A DNA stretch of 37,950 nt from CAYSEQ01 sp964430475 (GCA_964430475.1 CAYSEQ010000010.1:1-37950); one strand, 5' to 3'; positions 6,874-15,597 are shown, numbered from the stretch's first letter. Notes: generated by a model from the sequence alone, not told the origin. Made by a program: numbers and translations.

Positions 6874-7428
6874 TTATTCTTTAGGCTTCTCAGCCTTAAT
6901 AGAACTGTCTTCTACCAACTTCATAATGCTTTCTTTTACTTCCAAAGGTTCTGGAACGGACAACATTTTAAATTTCTGTTCTGCCCCGGCGCTTTGCACC
7001 TCAATGTTTCCAAAGTTTAAAAATGTTTCAAACATACCAACAACTTCGACCGAAACATCCTGTACCCTATTAATACTCATCTCGGTATAATTTCTCCTAA
7101 AAAACCCTATCTGTTGACTCTCAATTAGTCTGTAATTAGTAATAATCCAAGTATTAAGGTAATACATAGTAGCAATATAAAAAACCCAACCCCACCAGTA
7201 TAGAAGAATAAGAAATAAGACCAGAAGAATAAACCTCTGTACAATTACTCCTCCTAAATAACTTGAAAAAAAGGCAGCAAGAAGTATTGGGATTAGTAAA
7301 AAACAAGCTATAATTAATTCCCTTGCGAGGACAAACCAGTGCATTCGGACAACTTTGATAGTCCGCTCATCACGAAATTCTCCTTCAAAACTATTTTTTG
7401 TTTTGCTGAAAATTTTAAAAATATCCAT
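6874..7428 (-). CDS. PH-domain (YdbS/DUF304-like) membrane protein
   Basis: This 184-aa protein has two central transmembrane helices (about 35-60 and 62-90), followed by a soluble domain. That domain's segment TNYRLIESQQIGFFRRNYTEMSINRVQDVSVEV is the typical start of a bacterial PH-like (bPH2, DUF304) domain. The N-terminal 'DERTIKVVRMHW' also fits the family. Such proteins are membrane-associated with unclear roles. It lies 2 bases after the stop of the small membrane gene at 7431-7682 and is probably its operon partner. Confidence 0.8.
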   Translation of the reverse strand: MDIFKIFSKTKNSFEGEFRDERTIKVVRMHWFVLARELIIACFLLIPILLAAFFSSYLGGVIVQRFILLVLFLILLYWWGWVFYIATMYYLNTWIITNYRLIESQQIGFFRRNYTEMSINRVQDVSVEVVGMFETFLNFGNIEVQSAGAEQKFKMLSVPEPLEVKESIMKLVEDSSIKAEKPKE

Positions 7429-7430
7429 TT

Positions 7431-7682
7431 TTAAAAACTAGTAAGAGGTTTTGTAAACGAACCTACATTAATTTGTACAAAAAGGAAAGTTATTATTAGA
7501 GTGATGATTACTGAAGTAAGTAAAAATACAAGCGAGAGCTTTTTCGGAGTCGTACCTATCCCAAAGCGGATAAGGTGATAAAGAATAAAAAAAGCCGTAA
7601 TCCAATAAAATATGATCCCTCCTATAAAGAAAAGTAGTGAAAGTAAAGGTATTAGAGAGAGAAAACCTCGGGATTCAAGCAT
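7431..7682 (-). CDS. Small three-helix membrane protein
   Basis: This 83-aa protein has hydrophobic segments at about 8-24, 26-40 and 49-70, joined by a short polar loop GIGTTPKKLS. It has no recognisable family signature. It is immediately upstream of and nearly touching the PH-domain membrane protein gene, so the two are likely co-expressed and may interact in the membrane. Confidence 0.55.
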   Translation of the reverse strand: MLESRGFLSLIPLLSLLFFIGGIIFYWITAFFILYHLIRFGIGTTPKKLSLVFLLTSVIITLIITFLFVQINVGSFTKPLTSF

Positions 7683-7749
7683 AGTTTAATCGTAGCAAAA
7701 AAATCAAGGTTTAACTAGACTACCCCTTTAACTAAAAACCCTTATTTCC

Positions 7750-9231
7750 CTAAAAAGGTTTCTCCTCAACAAGGCTTTTACTGTCTAAGACATCTTTATC
7801 CGGTACTGACACATTCTTCGCCCCAATAATTAACCTCATGTAGTTGAAATCTTTCCATCTCGGAAATCCTTTTACCCAGATTCGGACTCCAAGCTGATTG
7901 TCTATTAGAAATCCTCTTTTTTCGTCTACGCCTATTACCAACCACACATGCTCATAAGGAATTAAAGGGAAAACCTCTCCTGTTTCTTTATCTTTCTCAT
8001 AAACTACTTGGTAATTTCGCGAGGTCTCCCAAATAACAACCGGAAAACCCTGTTTTACAGCGTCTTCTACCTCCCTATAAGGATTGCCTCCTCCATATCC
8101 ATCTCTTGCAGGAATGCCTAACTGCTCAAGTAAAGGTAAAAACGCCCTTGCATATACCCCATAATCAACGATCGAACCCGGCCTTCCATTTATTTTTCCT
8201 CTAAATCCTCTGAAAGGATTTGGGTTCGAGGGCATATTCTTTACAAAATAATCTTCCCAACTTTTGTATCCTTCAGAAAGCTTTATCCCCAAGTATTTAG
8301 CCACATAACCAACAGCCTTTCCAACTGCTGAGGCTTCGCATGAAAGTGAAAAGTCTTGTTTATCATTAACATCAATTTCTTTAGTTACGATTGGTATCGG
8401 AAGCTGAGTTTCCGGATATTCGGATTCTTGATTGCCTCCGTTTTGGACGCCAGGGATAAAATTTATCCTTTCATCAAAATTTTTTTCTAAAGAGGCATTC
8501 TTGCCCAAGTCCTCTAAACTTGGGGTAGGAAGCATCCTAAATGGTACCTCAACAACAAACTCTCCTTTCTTTTCAAGAATATCTTTGTTATATGACACAT
8601 CGTAAGGTATAAATCTTCCTGAATCATCATAAAAACCCCGTATAAATTCCGAATCTCCCTCTTCTTCAACTAAGAATACTAAAGGTATTACCAATTTCTC
8701 ATCTAGAAAATCAACAAATCCCAAAGATATCCATTGATTGTCTTTGAAGGGTGCTTCATATTTGAATATTTCCCCGGCTGAATTTTCCCAATAAACCCCC
8801 GACTCACCGAATGCAAGACACCCAGTAGTAACTTTTTGATATTTCTCAAATGCCCTACAAACAACCAAGATAGACTCTCCTAGACTCTCCGAGATTTCCT
8901 TTCCAATGGAGCGAGAAGTTAAAACTCCCAAACGAAAATCATAAGATTCCCATACACTTTGAGGATATTTAGGAGAAAGTACGGCTGGATAACCGTCTTG
9001 AGATGGAAGTACTTCTGCTAACCCCTGAAAATAACTATCTTTATCACTTAGAATAAACCCCTTGAATTCCTGTAAACTCTGAGTTTGAGGCTGAACTTCT
9101 TTTTCTCCCTTACCCTCTTGTGTGGCAAAATTACTTGAAGTCAAATGTGTGGCAAGAAAAAAGGATGTTGCTACTCTTAAAAATCTCTCGCGAGTACTTG
9201 GCATCTTTATACCTATAATATCATTCGCCAA
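7750..9231 (-). CDS. Secreted C39-like cysteine peptidase family protein
   Basis: A 493-aa protein with an N-terminal hydrophobic segment (FLRVATSFFLATHLTS, about 17-32) acting as signal or anchor. A long middle region is followed by a C-terminal papain-like C39_2-type domain. Candidate catalytic residues are Cys298 in SLSCEASA and His428 in EHVWLVIGV, with an Asp/Asn in FLIDN just after. The Cys-first, EHxWxVxGxD-type arrangement is typical of C39-like peptidase domains in Gram-positive and candidate-phyla surface proteins. It probably cleaves or processes extracellular peptides, but the substrate is unknown. It lies 52 bases downstream of the copper ATPase gene and could be read from the same transcript. 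Confidence 0.72.
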   Translation of the reverse strand: MANDIIGIKMPSTRERFLRVATSFFLATHLTSSNFATQEGKGEKEVQPQTQSLQEFKGFILSDKDSYFQGLAEVLPSQDGYPAVLSPKYPQSVWESYDFRLGVLTSRSIGKEISESLGESILVVCRAFEKYQKVTTGCLAFGESGVYWENSAGEIFKYEAPFKDNQWISLGFVDFLDEKLVIPLVFLVEEEGDSEFIRGFYDDSGRFIPYDVSYNKDILEKKGEFVVEVPFRMLPTPSLEDLGKNASLEKNFDERINFIPGVQNGGNQESEYPETQLPIPIVTKEIDVNDKQDFSLSCEASAVGKAVGYVAKYLGIKLSEGYKSWEDYFVKNMPSNPNPFRGFRGKINGRPGSIVDYGVYARAFLPLLEQLGIPARDGYGGGNPYREVEDAVKQGFPVVIWETSRNYQVVYEKDKETGEVFPLIPYEHVWLVIGVDEKRGFLIDNQLGVRIWVKGFPRWKDFNYMRLIIGAKNVSVPDKDVLDSKSLVEEKPF

Positions 9232-9283
9232 TTAACCAATGCAAGGTGACATCTTATTTTCTAATTTTCTAAATTCAATAAAA

Positions 9284-11434
9284 TTAAAGCTCGGTACGCC
9301 GTAAAAGAAGGGCGTTGGCAACAACGATTATTGAAGAGGCACTCATAGCCAAAGCCGCCCATTCCGGACGCAGGGTTATTCGCCAAGGGTAAAAAACTCC
9401 AGCTGCTGCAGGAATTGCTAAGACATTATAGCCTGTTGCCCAAAGCAAGTTTTGCTTTATTTTGGCATCAACCTTACGACTCAACTTAATCACTTTGACA
9501 ATATCTAAGGGATTGCTTTTAACCAAAACTATTTCTGCGGACTCTATCGCCACAGATGTTCCTGCTCCAATTGCAATTCCGACATGGGCTTGGGTAAGGC
9601 TTGGGGCATCGTTTACTCCATCACCTACCATTCCCACAATGTATCCCTTCCCCTGCAATTCCCTAACCTTTCTAACTTTATCTTGAGGCAAAACTTCAGC
9701 AAAGATAGTATCTATTCCAAGTTCTTTCCCTACCTTCTGAGCAACCTCCTTTCTATCGCCAGTAAGCATCGCTACTTTGATTCCCATCCTATGAAACTCC
9801 TCAACCGCTCTTTTGGACTCCGGACGAATCTTATCCTCAAGAATAATTGCACCGAGGATTTCTCTTCTTCTAGCAACATAAACTAAAGTTCCATAAGTCT
9901 TGTCTGGGATTTCTAATCCTGAATCCAGGATTTTCATCTCCTGCAGCATCTTTTTATTCCCAACCGCCAATAAATCTCCATTGACTACAGCAGTGGCTCC
10001 TTTGCCGGGGTAGGATTTAAAATTTTTAGCTGGCTCAAACTCCAATCTCCTAAGCCTTGCCTCTTCAACTATTCCTTGACCAATTGAATGTTGGGAGTGA
10101 ATTTCTACAGACGCTGCCATCTTCAAAATCTCATCACTTTTTATTTTCAACCTTTTATTTTCAATTATTTTGGCTACACCAAATTTCCCTTCAGTAAGTG
10201 TTCCTGTTTTATCTAAGACAATATAGTCAAGATTCTTTGCCACCTCCAAGCCTTTCATATCCCTTATCAATATTCCGTTTCTGGCAGCAAGCGAGGTTGA
10301 GATTGTCGTTACCGTAGGAATTGCCAAGCCCAAAGCATGGGGACAAGCAATAACGATTACTGTGATTGCTAAAGTTAACGCAAAGACTATTCCTTGGGGA
10401 TTAAAGACTGACCAGTACAAAAATGTCCCAATACTCACCACGACCGCTATCAAAGTAAGGATGTTTGCAGCCTTGTCCGCAAGTTTCTGAACACTGGGCT
10501 TGGTATTTTGTGCTTGAGTTATCAAATCCATAATCTGCGAAAGCGCACTTTCTTTTCCTGTCTTGGTTATTTTGACAGTTAACGAGCCATCAATATTTAT
10601 TGTTCCGCCGATCACCTCCGACCCCTTTTTCTTTTCTTGAGGTTTGGACTCACCAGTTATCATTGCTTCATCTACTAAAGATACCCCATCAACAACGATA
10701 CCATCTGCCGGAATTTTCTCCCCGGGTTTAACTAAGACCAAATCTCCCCTTACTAGCTTTTCTGTCGGGACATCTTCTACTTGTTTTCCTTTTAGCTTAT
10801 GTGCTGTTGGGGGTATAAGTTTTGCTAACTCTTTTAATGCCCCGCCTGTCCCAATAACCGCGCGCATCTCCATCCAATGTCCAAAAAGAAATACCAAAAC
10901 TAAGGTGGAAATTTCCCACCAAAGAGCATCTTCAGGAAAAAGAAATGTCGCTATAAAAGAAAAAAAATAACCAGAGAGGACCGCCAAAGAAACAAGCGTC
11001 ATCATTCCATAGTTTTTGGTTTTTAACTCAGCTTTAGCCGCTTGGAAAAAAGGAAGACCACCATACCAAACAATAAAGTTTCCCAATATAAAAAGTACGA
11101 AATCTTGAAGATTAAATTTAATCGAGAAATAGAACCATTCTTGTATTTTCGGAGATAAAATTAGAACAATTATTGTTAGCGGAAGAACAACCAAAAATCT
11201 CTTTTTAAAATCCTCAGCCATCATCCAATGGTGCTCCATCGGATCCATTTCTTCGTGATGTCCAGGGTGGGAATGAAATTTCTGATGATCTAAACCTTTT
11301 TTTTCTGCCTTTGCACTTTTCCCTCCAACTTTTTCTTCCTCAAGACTCATTCCGCACTTGGGACAATCCCCAGGGACGTCTGAAACAACCTCGCTATGCA
11401 TGGGGCAAGTATATCTGACTTTATTTTCATTCAT
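9284..11434 (-). CDS. copB: Copper-exporting P1B-type ATPase, CopB-like (CPH type)
   Basis: An ATP-driven copper exporter. The N-terminus has a heavy-metal-binding domain (YTCPMHSEV, then DCPKCGMSLEEE), followed by a His/Met-rich stretch (HQKFHSHPGHHEEMDPMEHH). The transmembrane metal motif is CPH at residue 364 rather than CPC. Phosphorylation Asp408 lies in DKTGTLTEG, and the hinge GDGVNDAP is present. CPH defines the CopB (P1B-3) subgroup, associated with Cu(I)/Cu(II) export. I chose the ATG at 11434 (716 aa) because it overlaps the preceding stop codon as ATGA; a TTG at 11446 is the next option. It is the last gene of the CsoR-headed operon. Confidence 0.93.
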   Translation of the reverse strand: MNENKVRYTCPMHSEVVSDVPGDCPKCGMSLEEEKVGGKSAKAEKKGLDHQKFHSHPGHHEEMDPMEHHWMMAEDFKKRFLVVLPLTIIVLILSPKIQEWFYFSIKFNLQDFVLFILGNFIVWYGGLPFFQAAKAELKTKNYGMMTLVSLAVLSGYFFSFIATFLFPEDALWWEISTLVLVFLFGHWMEMRAVIGTGGALKELAKLIPPTAHKLKGKQVEDVPTEKLVRGDLVLVKPGEKIPADGIVVDGVSLVDEAMITGESKPQEKKKGSEVIGGTINIDGSLTVKITKTGKESALSQIMDLITQAQNTKPSVQKLADKAANILTLIAVVVSIGTFLYWSVFNPQGIVFALTLAITVIVIACPHALGLAIPTVTTISTSLAARNGILIRDMKGLEVAKNLDYIVLDKTGTLTEGKFGVAKIIENKRLKIKSDEILKMAASVEIHSQHSIGQGIVEEARLRRLEFEPAKNFKSYPGKGATAVVNGDLLAVGNKKMLQEMKILDSGLEIPDKTYGTLVYVARRREILGAIILEDKIRPESKRAVEEFHRMGIKVAMLTGDRKEVAQKVGKELGIDTIFAEVLPQDKVRKVRELQGKGYIVGMVGDGVNDAPSLTQAHVGIAIGAGTSVAIESAEIVLVKSNPLDIVKVIKLSRKVDAKIKQNLLWATGYNVLAIPAAAGVFYPWRITLRPEWAALAMSASSIIVVANALLLRRTEL

Positions 11435-12195
11435 CCCGCCAGCCAACCTCCGTCAACATAAAGGGTGACACCGGTTATATAATCCGCCTCCTCGCTAGCC
11501 AAAAAGACAACTGCTGCCCCTATATCTTCCGGGGTACCAATCCTCCCTTTGGGAATTTGAACTAAAACTTGGTTTAGAAGTTCCTGGTTATTCCTAAGAC
11601 CGGCGCTCATATCACTTTCAATCGCCCCTGGTGCAACAGCATTTACATTTATACCCTTGGAAGCAAGTTCAAGGGCCATATTTTCTGTTAAACCAATAAC
11701 TCCAGCTTTGGAGGCTGTGTAGTGAGAGATATTTTTAAAACCAATCCCAACTCCTCCTGAAGAAATGGACGCAATATTTATTATCCTCCCCCAATGATTC
11801 TCCTGCATTAACTTTACCGCTTCCTTCGCACACAAAAACTGTCCCTTCAGATTAACATCAAATACTCTATCCCATTGCTCTTCTGTTAACTCTTCAAAAG
11901 AAGCGTAGTCTATAATCCCAGCGTTGTTGACTAAAATATCCAGCCTTCCCCATTTTTCTTTAACTTTTGCAAACATCTCCTGGACTTGCTCTTTATTTGA
12001 GACATCCGCTTGAACCCAAAAAGAATCTTTCCCCATCTTCTTAATCTCTTCGACTACCTCTTGAGCTTTATCAATACTCTTTGTACAATTTATCGCCACA
12101 TTTGAACCCTGTCTTGCCAATGCCAATGAAATACCTCTCCCTATCCCCCGTGATCCTCCAGTAACTAATGAATATTTCCCTTCAAGACTAAACAT
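11431..12195 (-). CDS. Short-chain dehydrogenase/reductase (FabG-like)
   Basis: This 254-aa NAD(P)-dependent oxidoreductase has the Rossmann TGGSRGIG nucleotide site, NNAG, the catalytic Ser in SISSGG and YTASK (Tyr-x-x-x-Lys). The length and the C-terminal YITGVTLYVDGGWLAG match classical SDRs such as 3-oxoacyl-ACP reductase. It overlaps the copper ATPase by 4 bases and lies 30 bases after a 44-aa cysteine peptide gene, so it is firmly within the copper operon, which is unusual. The substrate cannot be inferred; a role in envelope lipid modification or quinone/aldehyde reduction under metal stress is speculative. Confidence 0.9.
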   Translation of the reverse strand: MFSLEGKYSLVTGGSRGIGRGISLALARQGSNVAINCTKSIDKAQEVVEEIKKMGKDSFWVQADVSNKEQVQEMFAKVKEKWGRLDILVNNAGIIDYASFEELTEEQWDRVFDVNLKGQFLCAKEAVKLMQENHWGRIINIASISSGGVGIGFKNISHYTASKAGVIGLTENMALELASKGINVNAVAPGAIESDMSAGLRNNQELLNQVLVQIPKGRIGTPEDIGAAVVFLASEEADYITGVTLYVDGGWLAG

Positions 12196-12225
12196 TTTAA
12201 TTACACGAAATTTAAAAACAGCAAT

Positions 12226-12360
12226 TTAGTTTTTGTGCAATCCCGGCCTTAGCTTTTGGATTTTCTGTAAGAACCATCCTCTAAGAAAATTTTTTGATTC
12301 TTTAGGAAAAGCGTTTTTTTCCTTCTTTCTTTTTTCTTTATGCATCGGACAGCAAGACAT
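12226..12360 (-). CDS. 44-aa CCxMH peptide of the copper operon
   Basis: A small frame begins MSCCPMHKEK, giving two adjacent cysteines followed by Met and His, a plausible Cu(I) ligand set. It continues as a lysine-rich hydrophilic tail ending in RPGLHKN. A GGGGG-containing purine run lies about 10 bases before the ATG. It starts just after the stop of the 25-aa membrane peptide and ends 30 bases before the SDR gene, on the operon strand. Size, position and metal-ligand residues support a real gene, perhaps a cytosolic copper-binding or chaperone peptide, but no homologue is recognised. Confidence 0.5.
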   Translation of the reverse strand: MSCCPMHKEKRKKEKNAFPKESKNFLRGWFLQKIQKLRPGLHKN

Positions 12361-12362
12361 CT

Positions 12363-12440
12363 TTATTTACCCCCTTTTTTCCAAAACCAACGCACCAAAG
12401 CAAACAAAAACGCTATAAATAAGATCCAAGTAATTAGCAT
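12363..12440 (-). CDS. 25-aa membrane peptide of the copper operon
   Basis: A tiny frame, MLITWILFIAFLFALVRWFW followed by KKGGK, is one hydrophobic helix with a positive C-terminal end. This predicts the N-terminus outside and the C-terminus inside. Its ATG overlaps the stop of the Met-rich protein gene (TGATG), the classic sign of translational coupling. It is too short for routine gene finders. Single-helix peptides often regulate or stabilise membrane transporters; here the copper ATPase encoded downstream is the natural partner (inference). Confidence 0.5.
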   Translation of the reverse strand: MLITWILFIAFLFALVRWFWKKGGK

Positions 12441-13042
12441 CAAAACATACCAAACAACAAAAAGGGGTCTTTTAAATTAAATGAAAAAGGATACCATCTA
12501 TCGCCCATCATATTTCTACCCATAAAACTCATCATCGGCATACCAAAATTAAATGCTCCAAACTTCCCTTCCCAATTCCCAATACAACCTAAATATCCTC
12601 TTCCCATCCTGATATGCATACTTCGCAAAGCTTCAGACCCCTCCCCACCCATCATCCTATCCATCACCTCATGAGCTTCACCAGGATGAATGGATTCCAT
12701 ATAAGCATCGCCTATTCTTTCAAAATCCTCATCTGTTAATTCGCTACACTCAAGCTCCTGAATCTTGCTTTTGCCATATTTAGTCAACACTTCTTCCAAA
12801 ACTCTGTCTAAATCCAGATTCTTTTCTTTTGCGTCTACTAAATCCTTATCAGCACCCATCATATTTTGGGCCAGCAAACCACCTTTTGAAAAGTATGGAC
12901 CGGCTATAAAATAAACCAAAGATATTGTTGCAGCCAAGGCTAATCTAAACATTTTTTTATTGAACATTCCTAAAAGTACAAGTAGGGTCTCCGGTAAAGA
13001 AACCATTACCTTGAAATCTTCTTTCCCTTTTAAGCTCCACAC
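12440..13042 (-). CDS. Exported Met-rich protein, probable copper-binding
   Basis: The open frame is 200 aa. The real start may be a later Met (MFNKKMFRLALAATISLVYF), which would give a clean signal or anchor helix. The mature part has a helical segment (ELTDEDFERIGDAYMESIHP) and then a dense methionine/histidine region: EAHEVMDRMMGG, SMHIRMGRGYLGC, MPMMSFMGRNMMGDRW. Met-rich motifs of this kind bind Cu(I) in exported copper proteins. I recall the block 'MMGGEGSE..R..HI.MGR.YLGC' from unnamed candidate-phyla proteins but know no functional name. It overlaps the end of the rhodanese-fusion gene by 13 bases and is coupled to the 25-aa peptide downstream. Confidence 0.7.
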   Translation of the reverse strand: MWSLKGKEDFKVMVSLPETLLVLLGMFNKKMFRLALAATISLVYFIAGPYFSKGGLLAQNMMGADKDLVDAKEKNLDLDRVLEEVLTKYGKSKIQELECSELTDEDFERIGDAYMESIHPGEAHEVMDRMMGGEGSEALRSMHIRMGRGYLGCIGNWEGKFGAFNFGMPMMSFMGRNMMGDRWYPFSFNLKDPFLLFGMF

Positions 13043-14235
13043 GAGCCTCCCCTAAATTTCTCGTATGGTAAGGGTCCAACCTTTTCATTTATCTTTGCCG
13101 CACCTTGAGCTGAGGAAAAATCCGCACCCAAAATTAGCTTTGCATCCATATCTTCCCAAGATTTTCCCTGACGAGCAAAATATGTAGCAACAGTTAAATA
13201 GTGGCTTGGAAACCAAAATGAATTAAGCTTTAAAATATTTTTATATATTTCATCATCAGGAATTCCCTTTGAAACCATCAATTCAACTGCAGCCAAAGCT
13301 GCCATGCCATGGTTGCAATCCGGGAACCATGTTGGATTACCACAACAAGGCCGATAGATATTTTTTGAAATTTCAGCAACCCTTTTTTGCTCATCAGAAG
13401 TTAAAGGTATAAGATCGTACTTATTGTAGTAATTCATTGGATCGCCTTTTGCCAAAGTCCAACCTCCAGTTGAGGCAAAATTTCCTGCTTTATCTTTATA
13501 CTCCTTACCCATAGGGCCCTCATCATAAACCAAACTCTTTTGGGCAAGACCTAGTGCCCACAAAAGATCCACCACGAATTGACTATTTTTACTATTTATT
13601 CGAATAGGTAGATCTTCTTTCCCTTCGAAAACTTTTCTCTCTTCTTCTTCCATTTTTACCACTTTTTCAAATTTCGTTTTATCAATTACGCCCAACGCTA
13701 TTAACCTGGGTGCAATATCTCCCCAGGAAATTGGAAGCTCAAAACCTTCATCTGGCAAGACCTTTTGGGGAAGTTGCGACAGATCCAAAAGTTCAAAGCC
13801 TTTTTTACTCCACTCATCCATCCCGCCACTTAAATGCTTCACATTTGTATATCCCATACTCTTTAAAGTTCTTAATGCCTCTGCGCTCATTCTCCCAGTC
13901 TTGCAATAAAGAATAATTTCGGCATTTTTATCTTTAGGTAGTTTTGAAGCGTTGGCTTTGATAGAATCAAATTCAATAAAGGAATCAGTTGCAGGTATTT
14001 CTCCTTCATAAGGAGTGTGAACATTAATAAGGACAAAATTTTTATTTTTTAACCTTTTTGAAAGCTCCGACGCTGAGATAATTTCTGAACTTGAGACCTT
14101 TGTCGCAGATAGAAATCCTATGCTTGGTAGTTTGAATTTTTCTTTATAAACACCAAAAAGATATCCAGCCAAAATAAGAACCATAAAAAGGATGATTTTA
14201 TCTAAACTTGAAAATTTCGATTTTTTTCGTGCCAT
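13030..14235 (-). CDS. Membrane-anchored rhodanese fused to an uncharacterised Cys/His domain
   Basis: This 401-aa protein has an N-terminal transmembrane anchor (about 14-30). A rhodanese domain (about 48-150) carries the active-site loop CKTGRMS with Cys111. A C-terminal ~240-aa domain of unknown function holds the motif RPCCGNPTWFPDCNHGMAAL (C297, C298, C307, H309) and ends in GGSCGA. Rhodaneses transfer or bind sulfane sulfur or metal at the loop cysteine. The C-terminal CC...C-H cluster looks like a metal site and recurs, as I recall, in unnamed proteins of candidate phyla. Its place in a CsoR operon suggests an extracytoplasmic thiol/copper-handling enzyme. The domain fusion is plain; the function is inference. 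Confidence 0.78.
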   Translation of the reverse strand: MARKKSKFSSLDKIILFMVLILAGYLFGVYKEKFKLPSIGFLSATKVSSSEIISASELSKRLKNKNFVLINVHTPYEGEIPATDSFIEFDSIKANASKLPKDKNAEIILYCKTGRMSAEALRTLKSMGYTNVKHLSGGMDEWSKKGFELLDLSQLPQKVLPDEGFELPISWGDIAPRLIALGVIDKTKFEKVVKMEEEERKVFEGKEDLPIRINSKNSQFVVDLLWALGLAQKSLVYDEGPMGKEYKDKAGNFASTGGWTLAKGDPMNYYNKYDLIPLTSDEQKRVAEISKNIYRPCCGNPTWFPDCNHGMAALAAVELMVSKGIPDDEIYKNILKLNSFWFPSHYLTVATYFARQGKSWEDMDAKLILGADFSSAQGAAKINEKVGPLPYEKFRGGSCGA

Positions 14236-14271
14236 ATAACTTTTTGGAATTTCTCTAGTCTTCAGTATAGA

Positions 14272-14778
14272 TCAATAAAAATAATTAATAAATATGTAAT
14301 CAAGTAAACTCAATATAAGCATTGAGGCTAAACTAAAAACCAAAGGTTGATAAGGAAAAAGCACCCTTTTCTTTTTTCTTTTAATCGCCTTATTCAAAAT
14401 TTCCACAATGTAAAACACAAATCCTCCCAGAATAATTCCAAAAATAAGTTTGGGGATGCCCATTATCAAGCCTTCATGCCTATTTACAAGATTGACAGCA
14501 TAAAAAGAAAATATTGATAAAACAAAAACTCCGAGATAAATAAAGCTTTCTTGATAAGCAATAAACTGCTTTTTAATCAAATTTGAAAGCCAGAAGGCGC
14601 TTGCTCCTAAAAACGCAGCAATCCAAATCCCTGTTATACTATCATCAACTCCCAACCACCTCGATAAGGTCAATCCACCAGCTGCCCCGGCAGTACACAA
14701 AGGGCAGTGGGCTGATACAATACTCACTCTAGTAAATAATAAAACAAAAAATCCTATTAAAAAATAAATCAATCTCAT
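14272..14778 (-). CDS. CPxCT-type membrane protein, copy 1
   Basis: This 168-aa protein has a signal-like first helix ending in VSAHCPLCTAGAAGG, so Cys25 and Cys28 would lie at the outer face. Three or four further transmembrane helices follow. The block LSRWLGVDDSITGIWIAAFL is shared almost residue for residue with the second copy encoded at 16345 on the other arm of the locus. A His-Cys-Pro-x-Cys motif next to the membrane, within a CsoR-controlled operon, suggests an envelope copper-binding or thiol-redox protein, perhaps the partner of the thioredoxin-like protein. I do not recognise a named family. Confidence 0.7.
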   Translation of the reverse strand: MRLIYFLIGFFVLLFTRVSIVSAHCPLCTAGAAGGLTLSRWLGVDDSITGIWIAAFLGASAFWLSNLIKKQFIAYQESFIYLGVFVLSIFSFYAVNLVNRHEGLIMGIPKLIFGIILGGFVFYIVEILNKAIKRKKKRVLFPYQPLVFSLASMLILSLLDYIFINYFY

Positions 14779-14812
14779 ACTAAATTCTAAATTTCAAACA
14801 TCCAAGAATTGG

Positions 14813-15325
14813 CTAATTTACTACACTTCCTGAAAATTTTAGCTCCTTAACCCCTACCGGATCGCTAAAGGTTAACCAAACCATTCTCTCAAAAGCTCCC
14901 AGTCCTTGCGGACCATGAGCCGCTGGGTCAAAGGTAACAATAACATTGGCTACCTCTCCAGGATTTATCTCCATGTTGACCGGAGGGTTTTTATCCATGG
15001 AATGCTCCATGCCAAAAAATCTAGTCTCCTTACCATTAATACTAACTTTTGCTTGAGTGCACATACAAGAAGTCGCAATTTTTTTAAGCTTTAAGGTTCT
15101 TTCAGATATGTTTTTCAGCTTATATTCGCGAGTCACTATACCTCCGTTTATCGGTACCTCACCTAAATCATAACTTTCGGGTGTAGCCTCGACCGCTTCA
15201 ACATCTGACTCTATACCGATCTCAGACGGGTCTTGACCTTTTTTCCCAAAAATACTTGATAAACCTATTATTAAAAGAAAGCTAAAAACTAAAGCTAAAA
15301 GCATCAACTTAAAATCATTTTTCAT
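14813..15325 (-). CDS. Anchored DUF1573-domain protein
   Basis: This 170-aa protein has an N-terminal transmembrane anchor (about 8-26). An Ig-like DUF1573 domain (about 46-168) shows its hallmarks: YDLGEVPINGGIVTREYKLKN, then TSCMCTQA, then INPGEVANVIVTFDP. The Cys87-x-Cys89 pair and a MEHSMD segment (M106, H108, M110) are potential metal ligands. DUF1573 proteins are secreted or surface-exposed, without an established activity. Its ATG overlaps the csoR stop by 4 bases (15322-15325), so it is the second gene of the copper operon and translationally coupled to the repressor. Confidence 0.85.
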   Translation of the reverse strand: MKNDFKLMLLALVFSFLLIIGLSSIFGKKGQDPSEIGIESDVEAVEATPESYDLGEVPINGGIVTREYKLKNISERTLKLKKIATSCMCTQAKVSINGKETRFFGMEHSMDKNPPVNMEINPGEVANVIVTFDPAAHGPQGLGAFERMVWLTFSDPVGVKELKFSGSVVN

Positions 15326-15597
15326 GTCACTTGATCCTTCTTAAAAAGATCAACAATCTCCTCAATAATGCTTTCCTTTTGGCTATTTTTGCCGTGAATT
15401 TCATGGAAAACACAGGTGTGAAGATGTCCATGTAAAATAAGTCTATCTATCTTTCTCAAAGCAGCCTGGACTGCTTTTGACTGATGAATGATATTGGGAC
15501 AGTAGTCCTCTTTCTCAATCATCTCCCTAACCTTTTTAATGTGTCCCTCAACTATTGCCATTCTCTTAAGAGCCTGAGTCTTTGTTGTCTTATCCAT
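15322..15597 (-). CDS. csoR: CsoR-family copper-sensing repressor
   Basis: This 91-aa all-helical repressor has Cys33, His58 and Cys62 at exactly the spacing of the Cu(I)-binding Cys-His-Cys triad of CsoR (25 and 29 residues from the first Cys). The LKRMAIVEGHIKKVREMIEKEDYC start is the family hallmark. Copper binding should release it from DNA and induce the operon. The first ~18 codons (15547-15597) lie in the 55-base stretch that is repeated at 15702-15756 across the false gap, so in the real genome the ATG sits directly next to the operator region. It heads the minus-strand copper operon. Confidence 0.93.
   Translation of the reverse strand: MDKTTKTQALKRMAIVEGHIKKVREMIEKEDYCPNIIHQSKAVQAALRKIDRLILHGHLHTCVFHEIHGKNSQKESIIEEIVDLFKKDQVT

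Noticed and set aside
10644..10970. Plus-strand 108-codon ORF over the copper ATPase
   Set aside because: A Ser/Pro/Thr-rich shadow frame antisense to clear P-type ATPase motifs.
12233..12418. A plus-strand 61-codon ORF in the copper operon
   Set aside because: Low-complexity Phe/Leu/Lys-rich translation antisense to two better supported small genes.
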